64,000 bases of DNA from the NCBI GenBank assembly GCA_947259365.1, contig CAMYMC010000008.1, positions 1 to 64,000 on the forward strand, in the 5' to 3' direction. The stretch comes from an uncultured Acidimicrobiaceae bacterium. GTDB taxonomy: Bacteria; Actinomycetota; Acidimicrobiia; Spongiisociales; UBA5794. A program made the position numbers and the translations under genes. Of the stretch, positions 16,255 through 25,460 are shown piece after piece (position 1 is the first letter of the stretch; each line of letters opens with the position of its first letter). A model generated the notes under the pieces. That model worked only from the letters and a program-made list of their open reading frames with translations, made no database searches and was not told where the DNA came from.

Positions 16255-18177
16255 TCAGTCCCGCAGATCGAACCGGGCGACCAGCGGCTCGTGGTCGCTG
16301 CCGAACGCGGGGCTCACCCTGGGGAAGTCGACGTTGACGTGGACGATGTCGAACTCGGCCACGCCCGCCAGGCCGTCGGTGACGAGCATGTGGTCGAGCA
16401 CCTGCGAGTTGCCGTCGAAGATGAACGTGTACACGTTGTCGTCCGTGAGCCCGTCGATGAGGTTCGTCAACACCGGCTCCGGCCCCGGCAGGACATCGGT
16501 GAGGTCGTTGGTGAACTCGAACGTGTTGAGGTCACCGACCACGATGATTCGACCGGCATCGCTCGCCTTGTCGGATTTCGCCGCGACCCCACCGAGGACG
16601 AAGTCGACGTAGTCGTTGAGCGCCTGCATCTGCGCTTCCCTATCGGTCTCCCCGGCCTGGACGAACGGCTGCGGGCCGCCATAGATCGGCGTCGACCCGA
16701 AGCGAGAGGTCAGGTGGTTGTTGATCACCGTGAACTCCTTGCCGCGATGCTTGAACGTCGCCGCCAGTGGGTTCCTCGTGCCGGCAAACGCGTTCGGGTC
16801 CGCGGCCCCGGCGGCGGCGAGGACGTCGGGCGTGAGCGACACGAAGTCGACGAGCTTCACCCGATCAGGGTTGTAGAGGAACGCGTTGCGGAGGTTTCCT
16901 CCGGGCACGCCGCCCGAGGTTCCATCGGCCGGTGCCACGTCGAAGAACGAGTAGTCGGGCCCACCCGCCGCCGAGATCGCATCGACCAGGTCCTGGAGCG
17001 TCTGGGTGGCGTCCGTGTTGCCTGTGTTCGATGACCCGTCGTTGTCCTGGATCTCCTGGAGTGCGAGGACGTCCGGGGTCCCCAGGTTGTCGACGATGTG
17101 GCCGGCGAGCGTCGCCCGCTGGGCGTTGTCCTGCGGCTCCGCCGCCAGGTTGAGCACGTTGTAGCTGGCGACCGTCACGGTCTTCGGTCCACCACGGACC
17201 CGGTCCGGGGTCACGAGGTCCGTCGTCTCCAGACCCAGACCACCGGGTGTGAACGTGACGGGGCCTGTGGTGTTCACCTCGTAGTTCCCAAAGCTGTAGC
17301 CCACGACGCCGGTGACGTCGTTGAGTCTGTCCCCGACCGTGATCGGTGGCACAGAGGCGCCGCCTGACAGGTCGGGGTCGAACTGGATCTGGACCCGCTC
17401 CGGGTTGGTGTCTCCGTACCCGTCCGAACCTGCGGCGAGGTTGATGCCCCCACGGGCCGTCCGCACGCCTGCCGGCGCGACGTGGGCACCGTTGTTCGGG
17501 AGCGTGAACATCTCGCTCGAGAACGGCGAGAACGTCCTGGTCGCCGAGACTGCGACCGGGTCCTCGATCGTCACGAGCATGCCCTCGAGACTCTCGTAGA
17601 AGTCGATGCCGTCGCTGGCAGGGTCGAACGTCGTCAACGCGCCACCGCCGGGGCAGAACGACGGCTGCAGCTGCGCCGGCAACTCGTCGTGGGTCACGAC
17701 GTTCGGCGGTATGCGCCCGCTGGTGCCGATCACCGTCGGCGCCGGCGGTGAATTGCCGGACGACAGGATCGTTATCGCCGGGAACGACATCTGCGTCGTC
17801 GACAGATTGCCCGTGACACAGCCGCCTCCGACGAACTCTGTCACCGTGTCGGTGAGCCGCACCATGTCGCCGATCACAGGCTTGGGACCGAACTTGAACA
17901 CGAAGAGGCCCTCGGACGTATCCGGATCCCCGTCGCCGAACGGGTCCTGGACGTAGTAACCGTTGAACGCATGCGCCGTGACGATGCCTACGACGGTCAC
18001 TGACGAGCCCTCAAAGGGCGAGACGTGCGATGCGCCTTGCACCGCGCCGATCGGGACGTGCGCCACCGCGCGTGCCTGCGCAGTGCCGATCACCGGTAGC
18101 AACGCCAGGACGAGCGCCACGATCGCCCCGATCGACAGCGCCGTCGACCCCCTTCGCCTCGTTCTCACTAGGAGCAT
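16255..18177 (-). CDS. secreted endonuclease/exonuclease/phosphatase-family nuclease (ExeM/NucH-like)
   Basis: The 640-residue protein has a signal peptide (basic start, hydrophobic 13-32, TAQARA cleavage-like site). An N-terminal beta-rich region contains OB-like segments (VTVVGIVTAHAFNGYYVQDP), and a C-terminal EEP nuclease domain carries TVASYNVLNL, LALQEIQD, VINNHLTSRF, VVGDLNTFE and SDHEPLVARF, the usual metal and catalytic residues. This layout is that of ExeM/NucH-type extracellular DNases that degrade environmental DNA for phosphate or carbon. No LPXTG or C-terminal helix is visible, so it is probably released. It is a single-gene unit ending in a hairpin. Confidence 0.9.
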   Translation of the reverse strand: MLLVRTRRRGSTALSIGAIVALVLALLPVIGTAQARAVAHVPIGAVQGASHVSPFEGSSVTVVGIVTAHAFNGYYVQDPFGDGDPDTSEGLFVFKFGPKPVIGDMVRLTDTVTEFVGGGCVTGNLSTTQMSFPAITILSSGNSPPAPTVIGTSGRIPPNVVTHDELPAQLQPSFCPGGGALTTFDPASDGIDFYESLEGMLVTIEDPVAVSATRTFSPFSSEMFTLPNNGAHVAPAGVRTARGGINLAAGSDGYGDTNPERVQIQFDPDLSGGASVPPITVGDRLNDVTGVVGYSFGNYEVNTTGPVTFTPGGLGLETTDLVTPDRVRGGPKTVTVASYNVLNLAAEPQDNAQRATLAGHIVDNLGTPDVLALQEIQDNDGSSNTGNTDATQTLQDLVDAISAAGGPDYSFFDVAPADGTSGGVPGGNLRNAFLYNPDRVKLVDFVSLTPDVLAAAGAADPNAFAGTRNPLAATFKHRGKEFTVINNHLTSRFGSTPIYGGPQPFVQAGETDREAQMQALNDYVDFVLGGVAAKSDKASDAGRIIVVGDLNTFEFTNDLTDVLPGPEPVLTNLIDGLTDDNVYTFIFDGNSQVLDHMLVTDGLAGVAEFDIVHVNVDFPRVSPAFGSDHEPLVARFDLRD

Positions 18178-18335
18178 TCCATTCCCCTTTCCCCTTCACG
18201 GGGCCGGAGCATCCGCTTCGACGGTTCCCCGGCTCGTTTCTCCACCAGTCTGCGCAGGTCTTCACGGTCGACCGGGTCGACGCACAGGTGCCCGTCGGGA
18301 GGCACCGACCTGACGAGAGCCTGATACCAGGCCAT
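18168..18335 (-). CDS. possible small protein upstream of the secreted nuclease
   Basis: An open frame of 55 codons begins MAWYQALVRSVPPDGHLC and overlaps the nuclease start by 10 nt. It has mixed charged composition and no recognised family. It might be a leader peptide or a translationally coupled small protein, or simply chance. No clear ribosome site precedes it. Confidence 0.25.
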   Translation of the reverse strand: MAWYQALVRSVPPDGHLCVDPVDREDLRRLVEKRAGEPSKRMLRPREGERGMECS

Positions 18336-18413
18336 CACGCCCAAGCTAGTCACAGAGCGTGGCGGAATGCACCACGGACAAGCGAAGTTTTCGCGGCCCT
18401 GTCGTAGCCGGGC

Positions 18414-19913
18414 TCAGCGACCCAGGTCGGGGTCGTCTTGGATCGCCCTGGTGCGGATCGTGAACGCCGAGTCCCCGGAGAGCACCCCACCCCGGCCGAA
18501 GAGCCTGCCGAACTGCCAGTTCGACAGGCCGAGCTCGGGGCGGTCGAGCGCGTACTGGCCGTCGACCCAGCGGGTCATCCCGTTGCCGACGAACGGCGAG
18601 TCGATCGTGTCGAAGAACCGGCGATGCTCGACGTCCTCGCTCGAGATGAGGCTGGCGGCGAACTTGGGGCTCTGCTCGTTGAACAGCCGGATCGCGGCGG
18701 CGACGTCGGCGACGACGACGAGGGTCACCTCCGGGCTCGCCTCCCACTCCCACTCGTGGCCGAGCATGTCGGCGCCGATGAGCTCGGTCTGGGGCTCGGT
18801 CACCTCGCCCTCGGCCCTGGCGATGACCGCCGGGGCGAACCAGTCGTCCGGGATGAGCGCCTCGCTCCCCTTCACGACGTGGAGTTTCGCAGACACCCCG
18901 AGCCGCGCTTCGACCCGGCGCAGCGCCTCGAGGAAGGCGGGGACGAGATCCTCGGTACGGGACTCCACGATGCAGCACGTGTTCAACGTGTTGCACACCT
19001 TGCGGTCGAGGGAGTGGTAGACGGCGGCGGCGAACGCGGCAGCGTCCGTCGTCTCGGCGGCGACGATCCAGGCGCCACCGGTGCCGTGGAGGCTGACCGG
19101 GATCCCGGTCTGGCGTGCCACCGCCCCGAGCTGGGCGACGGCGCCGCCCGATCCCCTGGCGACGGCGAGCGCCAGCCGGTCGTCGGAGAACATCGCCCAG
19201 CCGGCGGCCCGCGCCGCGCTGGCGACGAGCGACGCCGTCCCCTCCGGCAGGCCCGAGGAGGCGAGGGCGGGGTCGAGGGCGTGGGCGACGATGGCCTCCG
19301 CGGTCCCCAGCGCATCCGAGCCGATGCGAAAGACGACCGTGTTCCCGCCCCTGATGACGCCGGTGGCGTCTGCGAAGACGTTGGGCCTGCCCTCGAACAC
19401 GAAGCCGACGACGCCGAGGCCCGAGCGCACCTGCTCCACCCGCCAGCCCTCGTGCGGGATGGTCTCGACGACGGTTCCCCGGCCGCCCGAGGCATCGCGC
19501 CACAGCCGGAGGCCGTCGATCATGCCGGCCCGCATCTCGTCCGAGAGCACGAGCCGGGTCGTCGATCTCCCCCGCTCCCGGGCGCGGATGACGTCGGAGG
19601 CGTTCGCCGCCGCGATCGCGTCGAACACGGCATCGTCCGCGAGTCGCCTCGCGAAGGCTTCGTAGAAGTCGCTGATCTGGTCGTCCGTGACGGTGCCCAT
19701 CGCCTCGAAGGCGGCAACGGCTCTGCCGACGGCGTCCGTCGCCACCTCCCAGGCGTCTGCGGGCACGTGGAGGAGGTCACCGGTCGTCTGCACGACCACG
19801 AGCCGGTCGCCCTCGCGGAACGCCGCGGCGAGCTCCGCGGAGACGCGGGCGATCCGGTCCCCGCCGTAGAGGATCGGCATGCCGGGCTCGAGCCGGGTGA
19901 GTCGGTCGTCCAT
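18414..19913 (-). CDS. glutamate-5-semialdehyde dehydrogenase-like protein (divergent ProA)
   Basis: ProA reduces gamma-glutamyl phosphate to the semialdehyde in proline synthesis. The ALDH-fold core is recognisable: GVVGFVFEGRPNVFADATG near 167-185 and the active-site KVCNTLNT with Cys307. The protein has 499 residues against about 420 for typical ProA. It has a roughly 70-residue N-terminal extension, and the C-terminal third (WVDGQYALDRPELGLSNWQ) differs from the canonical FTDGGEFGLGAEIGIST. With proB two genes upstream, a proline role is likely, but a related dehydrogenase function cannot be excluded. The ATG at 19913 is the best start; 28 nt separate it from the GNAT stop. Confidence 0.75.
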   Translation of the reverse strand: MDDRLTRLEPGMPILYGGDRIARVSAELAAAFREGDRLVVVQTTGDLLHVPADAWEVATDAVGRAVAAFEAMGTVTDDQISDFYEAFARRLADDAVFDAIAAANASDVIRARERGRSTTRLVLSDEMRAGMIDGLRLWRDASGGRGTVVETIPHEGWRVEQVRSGLGVVGFVFEGRPNVFADATGVIRGGNTVVFRIGSDALGTAEAIVAHALDPALASSGLPEGTASLVASAARAAGWAMFSDDRLALAVARGSGGAVAQLGAVARQTGIPVSLHGTGGAWIVAAETTDAAAFAAAVYHSLDRKVCNTLNTCCIVESRTEDLVPAFLEALRRVEARLGVSAKLHVVKGSEALIPDDWFAPAVIARAEGEVTEPQTELIGADMLGHEWEWEASPEVTLVVVADVAAAIRLFNEQSPKFAASLISSEDVEHRRFFDTIDSPFVGNGMTRWVDGQYALDRPELGLSNWQFGRLFGRGGVLSGDSAFTIRTRAIQDDPDLGR

Positions 19914-19941
19914 GGCCGCCGAGGATACCGAGTGGCTGGCC

Positions 19942-20526
19942 TCAGGGCCCCAGACCCGCCTCCGTGCACAGGCGATCCAGGTCGTCGCGGGTGAGCGAGA
20001 AGACGTGAGCATCGTGGGCGGCGCCGTGGTGATAGAGGCGATGGCGGGCGATGCCCTCGTGGGCGGCTCCCAGCTTCTCGGCGACCCTGACGCTTCTCGC
20101 GTTGGCGAGGTCGACGACGATCTCGGCCCTGACGAGGTCCATGTCGGTGAGCGCGTAGATCACCGAGAGGCGGGCGGCCCGCACGGCGAAACCACGACCC
20201 GCGGCGCTCGTCCGGATCCAATAGCCGACGTTGCAACTGCGGTGTACCGCGTCGACGTCGTTGACGCCCGCCGAGCCGAGGACCGCACCGTCGCCGGCAC
20301 CGACGACGAGCATCGGCATGTCACCGCGAGCGCGCAGCGCCGGCTGGGCCTCGATCCATTCCGCGGTTTCCGAGCGGTCGTAGCCGGGGTGGCTCCACTC
20401 CATCCACGGGGAGATGTCGGCGATCGACTCAGCGGCGGCTTCGAACACGCCATCGACGTCGGCCGACTCGATGGGCCGGATCGTGACGACGCCGTCGCTC
20501 AACGAGGGTCGCGCGGGGCCGGTCAC
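19942..20526 (-). CDS. GNAT acetyltransferase (RimJ/RimL-like)
   Basis: The 194-residue protein shows the GNAT order: VTIRPIESADVDGVFEA at the start, NVGYWIRTSAAGRGFAVRAA forming the acetyl-CoA pyrophosphate-binding turn, and NARSVRVAEKLGAAHEG, typical of RimJ/RimL-type N-acetyltransferases. The target is unknown: ribosomal protein N-terminus, amino acid or antibiotic are all possible. The GTG start overlaps the proB stop as GTGA, so it is coupled to proB and lies between proB and proA. Confidence 0.87.
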   Translation of the reverse strand: MTGPARPSLSDGVVTIRPIESADVDGVFEAAAESIADISPWMEWSHPGYDRSETAEWIEAQPALRARGDMPMLVVGAGDGAVLGSAGVNDVDAVHRSCNVGYWIRTSAAGRGFAVRAARLSVIYALTDMDLVRAEIVVDLANARSVRVAEKLGAAHEGIARHRLYHHGAAHDAHVFSLTRDDLDRLCTEAGLGP

Positions 20527-21623
20527 ACGAGGACCACGAGGTCGTCGCGGTGGATCGCCTCGCCGCCCACCGACGAGCTGTGGCGGCCCATCGCGGCGCG
20601 AAGCGCGGCGGAGTCCATTCCGGCGATGCCCTTCCCGATCAGGTCGCCGCCATCGCGAACGACCTCGACGGCGGCGCCCGCCTCGAACTCGCCGTCCACC
20701 GAGGTCACTCCCACTGCGAGCAGCGACGAGCCGGTGCCGAGGAGCGCTGCCACCGCCCCGTCGTCGATGCCGACCGTCCCCAGCGACGGCAGCCCGAACG
20801 CGATCCACAACTTGCGCGCCGACAGTCGCGACTCCCTCGGTGCGATCCAGGTGCCGACCTCTTCGCCGCCGGCCGCTCGAGTGGCGACGTCGGGGTCACC
20901 GGCGTCCGCAATCACCGTCGGCACCCCGGACCACGCCGCCATCCGGGCGGCGCTGACCTTGGTGGCGACCCCACCCGAGCCGAACGCGCCCTTCGTCGAC
21001 CGGCGTCGCAGCTCGTCGAGGACCTCGTCGGTGTGGCGCACCGCCGAGAGCAGCTCCGCATCGTCGACGAGGCGGGGATCGTCCGAGTAGAGCCCGCCCG
21101 TGTCGGTGAGGATGACCAGCATCCCCGCCGCCACGAGATGCGAGACGATGGCGGCGAGCCGGTCGTTGTCCCCCAGCCGGAGCTCGTCGACGACCACGGT
21201 GTCGTTCTCGTTGACGATCGGCACGACTCCGAGGCCGAGCATCCGCTCCAGCGCCTCCCGGGCATGGAGGTATTGACCCCGGTTGGCGAGGACATCACGG
21301 GTGAGGAGGACCTGGCCGGCCACCCGGCCTCTCGAGGCGAAGGCGGCCGCATACCGCTCCATGAGCCGCCCCTGACCCACTGCGGCCGCGACCTGGAGCC
21401 CGGGGAGGTCCCGGGGTGGCTCGGCGAGGCCGAGTGCGGGCAGGCCGGCGGCGACGGCCCCGGAGGTGACGAGGACCGTCGGATAGCCGCACGACCAGAG
21501 CGCCTCGATGTGGCTCACGACCCGTTCGACGGCGTCGGGGTCGATCCCGCCGTCAGACCGGGTCAGGCTCGACGAGCCGACCTTGAGAACGACCGGAGCC
21601 CCCGGCTTCGTCGGACGTCTCAC
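20523..21623 (-). CDS. proB: glutamate 5-kinase
   Basis: ProB phosphorylates glutamate in the first step of proline synthesis. The 366-residue protein has an amino-acid kinase domain (about 10-255) with VVLKVGSSSLT, VTSGAVAAG, IVNENDTV and GAFGSGGVATKVSAA. A C-terminal PUA domain (about 270-360) ends in the basic and acidic pattern usual for long-form ProB. The GTG start overlaps the obgE stop as GTGA. The order obgE-proB is widely conserved; here a GNAT gene follows before proA. Confidence 0.95.
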   Translation of the reverse strand: MRRPTKPGAPVVLKVGSSSLTRSDGGIDPDAVERVVSHIEALWSCGYPTVLVTSGAVAAGLPALGLAEPPRDLPGLQVAAAVGQGRLMERYAAAFASRGRVAGQVLLTRDVLANRGQYLHAREALERMLGLGVVPIVNENDTVVVDELRLGDNDRLAAIVSHLVAAGMLVILTDTGGLYSDDPRLVDDAELLSAVRHTDEVLDELRRRSTKGAFGSGGVATKVSAARMAAWSGVPTVIADAGDPDVATRAAGGEEVGTWIAPRESRLSARKLWIAFGLPSLGTVGIDDGAVAALLGTGSSLLAVGVTSVDGEFEAGAAVEVVRDGGDLIGKGIAGMDSAALRAAMGRHSSSVGGEAIHRDDLVVLV

Positions 21624-22897
21624 GACTCCGCCTCCTCGGGTGAGTCCTCGGGGTCGAACGTGAAGGTGAGTCCGCCGATACGCACGTCGTCGCCTGCCTT
21701 CGCCCCGGCGTCACGGAGCGCGGCATCGACGCCGATACGGGTGAGCCGCCTCGCCACGAAATCGGCGGCCTCGGGCCTCGTGAGATCGTCGAGGTTGATG
21801 GCGCGCTCCGCGGCCCGGCCGCTGACCACCCAACCGTCGCGCTCGCGGGCGACCTCGAAGCCCGTCCGCAGCGGCCGGTGGAGCACGTACCCGGCTCGCT
21901 CCGGAGCCTCACGGACGTAGTCGTCGACGAGATCGGCGATCGCGTGGACGAGCGTGCTCAAGCCCTCGCCGGTGACGCTCGACACGGGGTACAGGTCGAT
22001 GCGACGCTCGTCTGCCCAGCGTCTGCAGGCATCGGCGTCCGGGCAGACGTCGAGCTTGCCCAGCGCCACGAGCCTGGGGCGGGTGGCGAGGTCGGTGGAA
22101 TGCTCGGCGAGCTCCTGCTCGAGGATGTCGAGCTGGGCCCGGTAGTCGTCGGTCTGGACGTCCGTCGGGTCGAGGAGGATGACGAGGACTCGGGCACGCT
22201 CGACATGGCGGAGGAACTCGTGCCCGAGCCCCTTCCCTCGGGCTGCGCCCTCGATCAGGCCGGGGACGTCGGCGAGGACGAACTCGCGATCATCGAGCGC
22301 CACCACACCGAGGTTCGGGGTGAGGGTCGTGAAGGGGTAATCGGCGATCTTGGGGCGCGCTGCGGACACCCGGGAGATGAGCGTGCTCTTCCCGGCATTG
22401 GGGAACCCGATGAGAGCGGCATCGGCGACGAGCTTCAGCTCCAGCGTGATCCAAGCGGCCGCCCCGTACTCGCCCTGCTCGGAGAACCCGGGGGCGCGGT
22501 GAGTCCTGGAGACGAATGCGGCGTTGCCCCTGCCGCCCTTGCCACCGTCGGCGACGACGACCCGCTGGCCGGGGCGGACGAGGTCGGCGAGCAGCGTGCC
22601 CTCGCCGTCACGGACCAGCGTGCCGAGCGGTACGGTGAGAACGAGGTCGGACCCGCGCCTGCCGTGGCGCAGCTCGCCCTCGCCGTGAGTTCCCGCCTCC
22701 GCGATCCAATGAGGCTGACGGGCGAAGGGAAGCAACGTCGCGGCCTCGGGACTCGCCTCGACGACGACGTCGCCGCCGCGCCCCCCGGAGCCGCCCACCG
22801 GCTTGCCCCTGGGCTGGCGTCGCCTGCGCTCGAAGCTCGTGACGCCCGCGCCTCCGTGGCCTCCCTGGACGTGAATGCGGGCCTGATCGACGAACAT
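21620..22897 (-). CDS. obgE: GTPase ObgE/CgtA
   Basis: The 425-residue essential GTPase acts in 50S assembly and stress control. The Obg fold spans 1-158 with its glycine-rich loops (GGHGGAGV, GGSGGRGGDV, GGKGGRGN). The G domain has P-loop GFPNAGKST (164-172), switch TTLTPNLG, and DVPGLIEGA. An OCT-type C-terminal domain occupies about 340-412, followed by an acidic tail. It is preceded by rpmA and rplU in the classical rplU-rpmA-obgE order. Confidence 0.97.
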   Translation of the reverse strand: MFVDQARIHVQGGHGGAGVTSFERRRRQPRGKPVGGSGGRGGDVVVEASPEAATLLPFARQPHWIAEAGTHGEGELRHGRRGSDLVLTVPLGTLVRDGEGTLLADLVRPGQRVVVADGGKGGRGNAAFVSRTHRAPGFSEQGEYGAAAWITLELKLVADAALIGFPNAGKSTLISRVSAARPKIADYPFTTLTPNLGVVALDDREFVLADVPGLIEGAARGKGLGHEFLRHVERARVLVILLDPTDVQTDDYRAQLDILEQELAEHSTDLATRPRLVALGKLDVCPDADACRRWADERRIDLYPVSSVTGEGLSTLVHAIADLVDDYVREAPERAGYVLHRPLRTGFEVARERDGWVVSGRAAERAINLDDLTRPEAADFVARRLTRIGVDAALRDAGAKAGDDVRIGGLTFTFDPEDSPEEAES

Positions 22898-22955
22898 CGG
22901 GCGAACTGACTCGTGCTCGATCGCGGCGGCGGACGGAACGCCGACGCTGCTCGGC

Positions 22956-23207
22956 TCAGTCCGCGAGGACGCTCACCTGACGGCGGCCCTTGCGCTCGCC
23001 GTACTTCACGACGCCGTCGGCCTTGGCGAAGAGGGTATCGTCGCCGCCCCGGCCGACGTTGTCGCCCGGGTGGATCCTCGTGCCTCGCTGCCGCACGATG
23101 ACCGAGCCGGCCGTCACCCGCTGGCCGTCGAACACCTTGGGCCCCAGCCGCTTCGAGGCCGAGTCGCGCCCGTTCCTCGTCGAACCGCCTGACTTGGTCT
23201 TGGACAT
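22956..23207 (-). CDS. rpmA: 50S ribosomal protein L27
   Basis: The 83-residue protein contains the L27 core [27 protein letters not shown]-like [13 protein letters not shown] and [12 protein letters not shown]. The N-terminus reads MSKTKSGGS instead of the common MAHKKGGGS. No firmicute-type cleavable prepeptide is present. It is 2 nt from the rplU stop and upstream of obgE. Confidence 0.97.
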   Translation of the reverse strand: MSKTKSGGSTRNGRDSASKRLGPKVFDGQRVTAGSVIVRQRGTRIHPGDNVGRGGDDTLFAKADGVVKYGERKGRRQVSVLAD

Positions 23208-23209
23208 CG

Positions 23210-23806
23210 TTACGCCTCCTCGGCCTTCGGCTTCTTCGCCGCAGGCTTCTTCGCCGCAGGCTTCTTCGCCGGCTCCGCCGTGGTCTCCGCCTTCGCTGCA
23301 GGCTTCTTCGCCGCAGGCTTCTTCGCCGGCTCCGCCGTGGTCTCCGCCTTCGCTGCAGGCTTCTTCGCCGCGGGCTTCTTCGCCGGCTCCGCCGTGGTCT
23401 CGGCCTTCGTCGCAGGCTTCTTCGCCGTGGTCTTCGGCTTCGGCGCGGTCTTCGGCTTCGACTTCGACTTCGAGGCCTTCGCCGGCGCCTTCACCCCCGG
23501 CGCCTCGATCTTCGTCACCTGGATGCGACTGTAGGTCTGGCGATGACCGGACCGGCGGCGATAGCCGGTCTTGGCCTTGTACTTGAAGACCTCCACCTTC
23601 TCTCCGCGGTTCTCACCGAGGATGGTGGCGGTGACCTTCGCCTTGTCGAGCGCGACGCGATCGGAGATCACCGTCCCGTCGTCGCCGACGACGAGCAGCG
23701 GGCGCAGCGTGATCTCGCCGTCGGCGTTCTTGATCCGCTCGACGTCGATGACGTCCCCTTCACGGACCTTCGCCTGCTTGCCTCCGGCGCGGATGATGGC
23801 GTACAT
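23210..23806 (-). CDS. rplU: 50S ribosomal protein L21 with long Lys/Ala/Pro tail
   Basis: Residues 1-102 are a normal L21 ([20 protein letters not shown] to [15 protein letters not shown]). A 96-residue tail made almost wholly of Lys, Ala, Pro, Thr and Glu follows, including three copies of a 19-residue unit ([19 protein letters not shown]). Tails of this histone H1-like kind occur on some actinobacterial ribosomal and nucleoid proteins and are expected to be disordered and to bind nucleic acid. It heads rplU-rpmA-obgE-proB. Confidence 0.95.
   Translation of the reverse strand: MYAIIRAGGKQAKVREGDVIDVERIKNADGEITLRPLLVVGDDGTVISDRVALDKAKVTATILGENRGEKVEVFKYKAKTGYRRRSGHRQTYSRIQVTKIEAPGVKAPAKASKSKSKPKTAPKPKTTAKKPATKAETTAEPAKKPAAKKPAAKAETTAEPAKKPAAKKPAAKAETTAEPAKKPAAKKPAAKKPKAEEA
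23238..23408 (-). repeat. three tandem 57-bp repeats inside rplU
   Basis: Copies lie at 23238-23294, 23295-23351 and 23352-23408. They differ at very few positions and stay in frame. They encode the 19-residue Lys/Ala/Pro unit of the L21 tail and could change copy number by slippage. Confidence 0.9.
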
Positions 23807-23909
23807 CTGATCCTCCGAGATGGTGGGCAGCCGGTCGCGCTCAGAGACCCGGGCTGCACCAGAACGGAGGACATGATAGCCGCCTCGCGGACACGCCGGG
23901 ATCGCAGCT

Positions 23910-25460
23910 TCAGTCGCCGTTGGGCAGAGGCGCACCGGCGGTGGCCGCGTCCTCGTACAGCAACACCCCACGCCCGCTGCAGTGCTCGCAGACCTCGGAG
24001 AACGACTCGAGGAGGCCCTCGGACACGCTCTTGCGCGTCATCTCGACGAGACCGAGATTGGAGACCTCGAACACCTGGGTCCGTCTCTTGTCCTTGGCGA
24101 GCTGCTCCCGGAACTTGAGGAGCACCTTCGCCTGGTTCGACGCAGCCTCCATGTCGATGAAGTCGATGACGATGATGCCCCCGATGTCGCGCAGGCGGAG
24201 CTGGCGGGCGATCTCCTCGGCCGCCTCGAGGTTGTTCTGGAGCACGGTCTCCTCGAGGTTGGAGTGACCCACGAACCGTCCGGTGTTCACGTCGATGACG
24301 GTGAGCGCCTCGGTCCGATCGATGACGATGTGACCCCCCGACGGCAGCCACACCTTGCGATCGAGCGCCTTGCGGAGCTGATCCTCGACGTGGAACCGCT
24401 CGAACACCGACATCTCGTCCTCATAGAACTTGACCTTGCCGACGAGGTCGGGCTCGGTGCGCTTGAGGTATCCGACGACCATGTCGTAGGTCTTGCGGTC
24501 GTCGATGAGAAGCCTCCGGAAGTCTTTGGTGAAGTGCTCCCGGATCACCCGCAGCACGAGGTCCGGCTCCTGGTAGATGAGGGCCGGCGGGCTCAGGTCG
24601 CGTTTGGCCTCGATGTCGACCCACGTCTCCTTCAGCCGGGCGATGTCCGACTCGAGGTCCTCCGGGGACGCGCCCTCGGCCGCGGTGCGAACGATGATCC
24701 CCATCCCCTTCGGGCGCAGCTGGGCGACGAGGTCGCGAAGCCGGCGGCGCTCATCGTCGGGGAGCCGCCGCGAGATCCCCCGGATCTCGGGGTCGCTGGA
24801 AAGCACGAGATACCGACCGGAGAGGGAGATCTGGCTCGTGAGCCGCGCCCCCTTGTGACCCATGGCGTCCTTGACGACCCGCACGAGGACCTTGTCGCCC
24901 GGCTTCAAGGCCTTCTCGATACGGGGATTCCGGCCCTCGATGTCGAGGTCGGCGTAATCGACGTCGCCGGCGTACAGCACGCCGTTCTTTCCCTCGCCGA
25001 AGTCGACGAACGCCGCCTCCATGCCGGGCAAGACGTTGCGCACCTTGCCCATGTAGACGTTGCCGACGAGGGACTGCTTCTCGGATCTCGCGACGTAGTG
25101 CTCGACGAGGAGGGGGCCCTCGAGGACAACGATCTGGGTCTGGTGCGGATTGGCGCGCACCAGCATCTGCTTCCTCGCGGTCTCGGGCGGAGCGACGACT
25201 TCGAGATGCGGCCTCGTGGCGCGACCGACCCGGGCCCGGTCCTGGCGTTCGCGCCGCTGTCGGTGCGCCTGCTGCGAGCTGCGGCGGTCGGCGCGGGGAG
25301 CGCGCTGGCGATCGGCACCCTTGCCGGAGGAGCGGGCTCCGTCCCGGGATCCGGAACGGCGTTGCTTCTGACGTTGTTGTTTCTTGTCGGTCTCAGGCTC
25401 AGCCGGGCGGACCCGGCGGACGGTGACGGTGCGCTCCGCCTTCTTGCGGAACAGGCCCAT
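23910..25460 (-). CDS. rng: ribonuclease E/G family protein
   Basis: The 516-residue endoribonuclease starts at ATG 25460 after AAAGGAG. The first 85 residues are basic and Arg/Gln-rich, probably disordered and RNA-binding. The S1 domain follows (VYMGKVRNVLPGMEAAFVDF), then the catalytic core with IVIDRTEALTVIDVNTG and IIVIDFIDM, whose aspartates hold the metal. The zinc-link CEHC is at 491-494. It handles rRNA maturation and mRNA decay. The length fits a compact RNase E/G without a degradosome scaffold. It is followed 104 nt later by rplU, a common pairing. Confidence 0.93.
   Translation of the reverse strand: MGLFRKKAERTVTVRRVRPAEPETDKKQQRQKQRRSGSRDGARSSGKGADRQRAPRADRRSSQQAHRQRRERQDRARVGRATRPHLEVVAPPETARKQMLVRANPHQTQIVVLEGPLLVEHYVARSEKQSLVGNVYMGKVRNVLPGMEAAFVDFGEGKNGVLYAGDVDYADLDIEGRNPRIEKALKPGDKVLVRVVKDAMGHKGARLTSQISLSGRYLVLSSDPEIRGISRRLPDDERRRLRDLVAQLRPKGMGIIVRTAAEGASPEDLESDIARLKETWVDIEAKRDLSPPALIYQEPDLVLRVIREHFTKDFRRLLIDDRKTYDMVVGYLKRTEPDLVGKVKFYEDEMSVFERFHVEDQLRKALDRKVWLPSGGHIVIDRTEALTVIDVNTGRFVGHSNLEETVLQNNLEAAEEIARQLRLRDIGGIIVIDFIDMEAASNQAKVLLKFREQLAKDKRRTQVFEVSNLGLVEMTRKSVSEGLLESFSEVCEHCSGRGVLLYEDAATAGAPLPNGD

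Noticed and set aside
18168..18353. GTG start at 18353 for the small frame before the nuclease
   Set aside because: No ribosome site there; only the shorter version from 18335 is kept, at low confidence.
23280..23534. Plus-strand Phe/Ala-rich frame opposite rplU
   Set aside because: It is the complement of the Lys/Ala/Pro repeats, hence the repetitive FFAAGFFA pattern.
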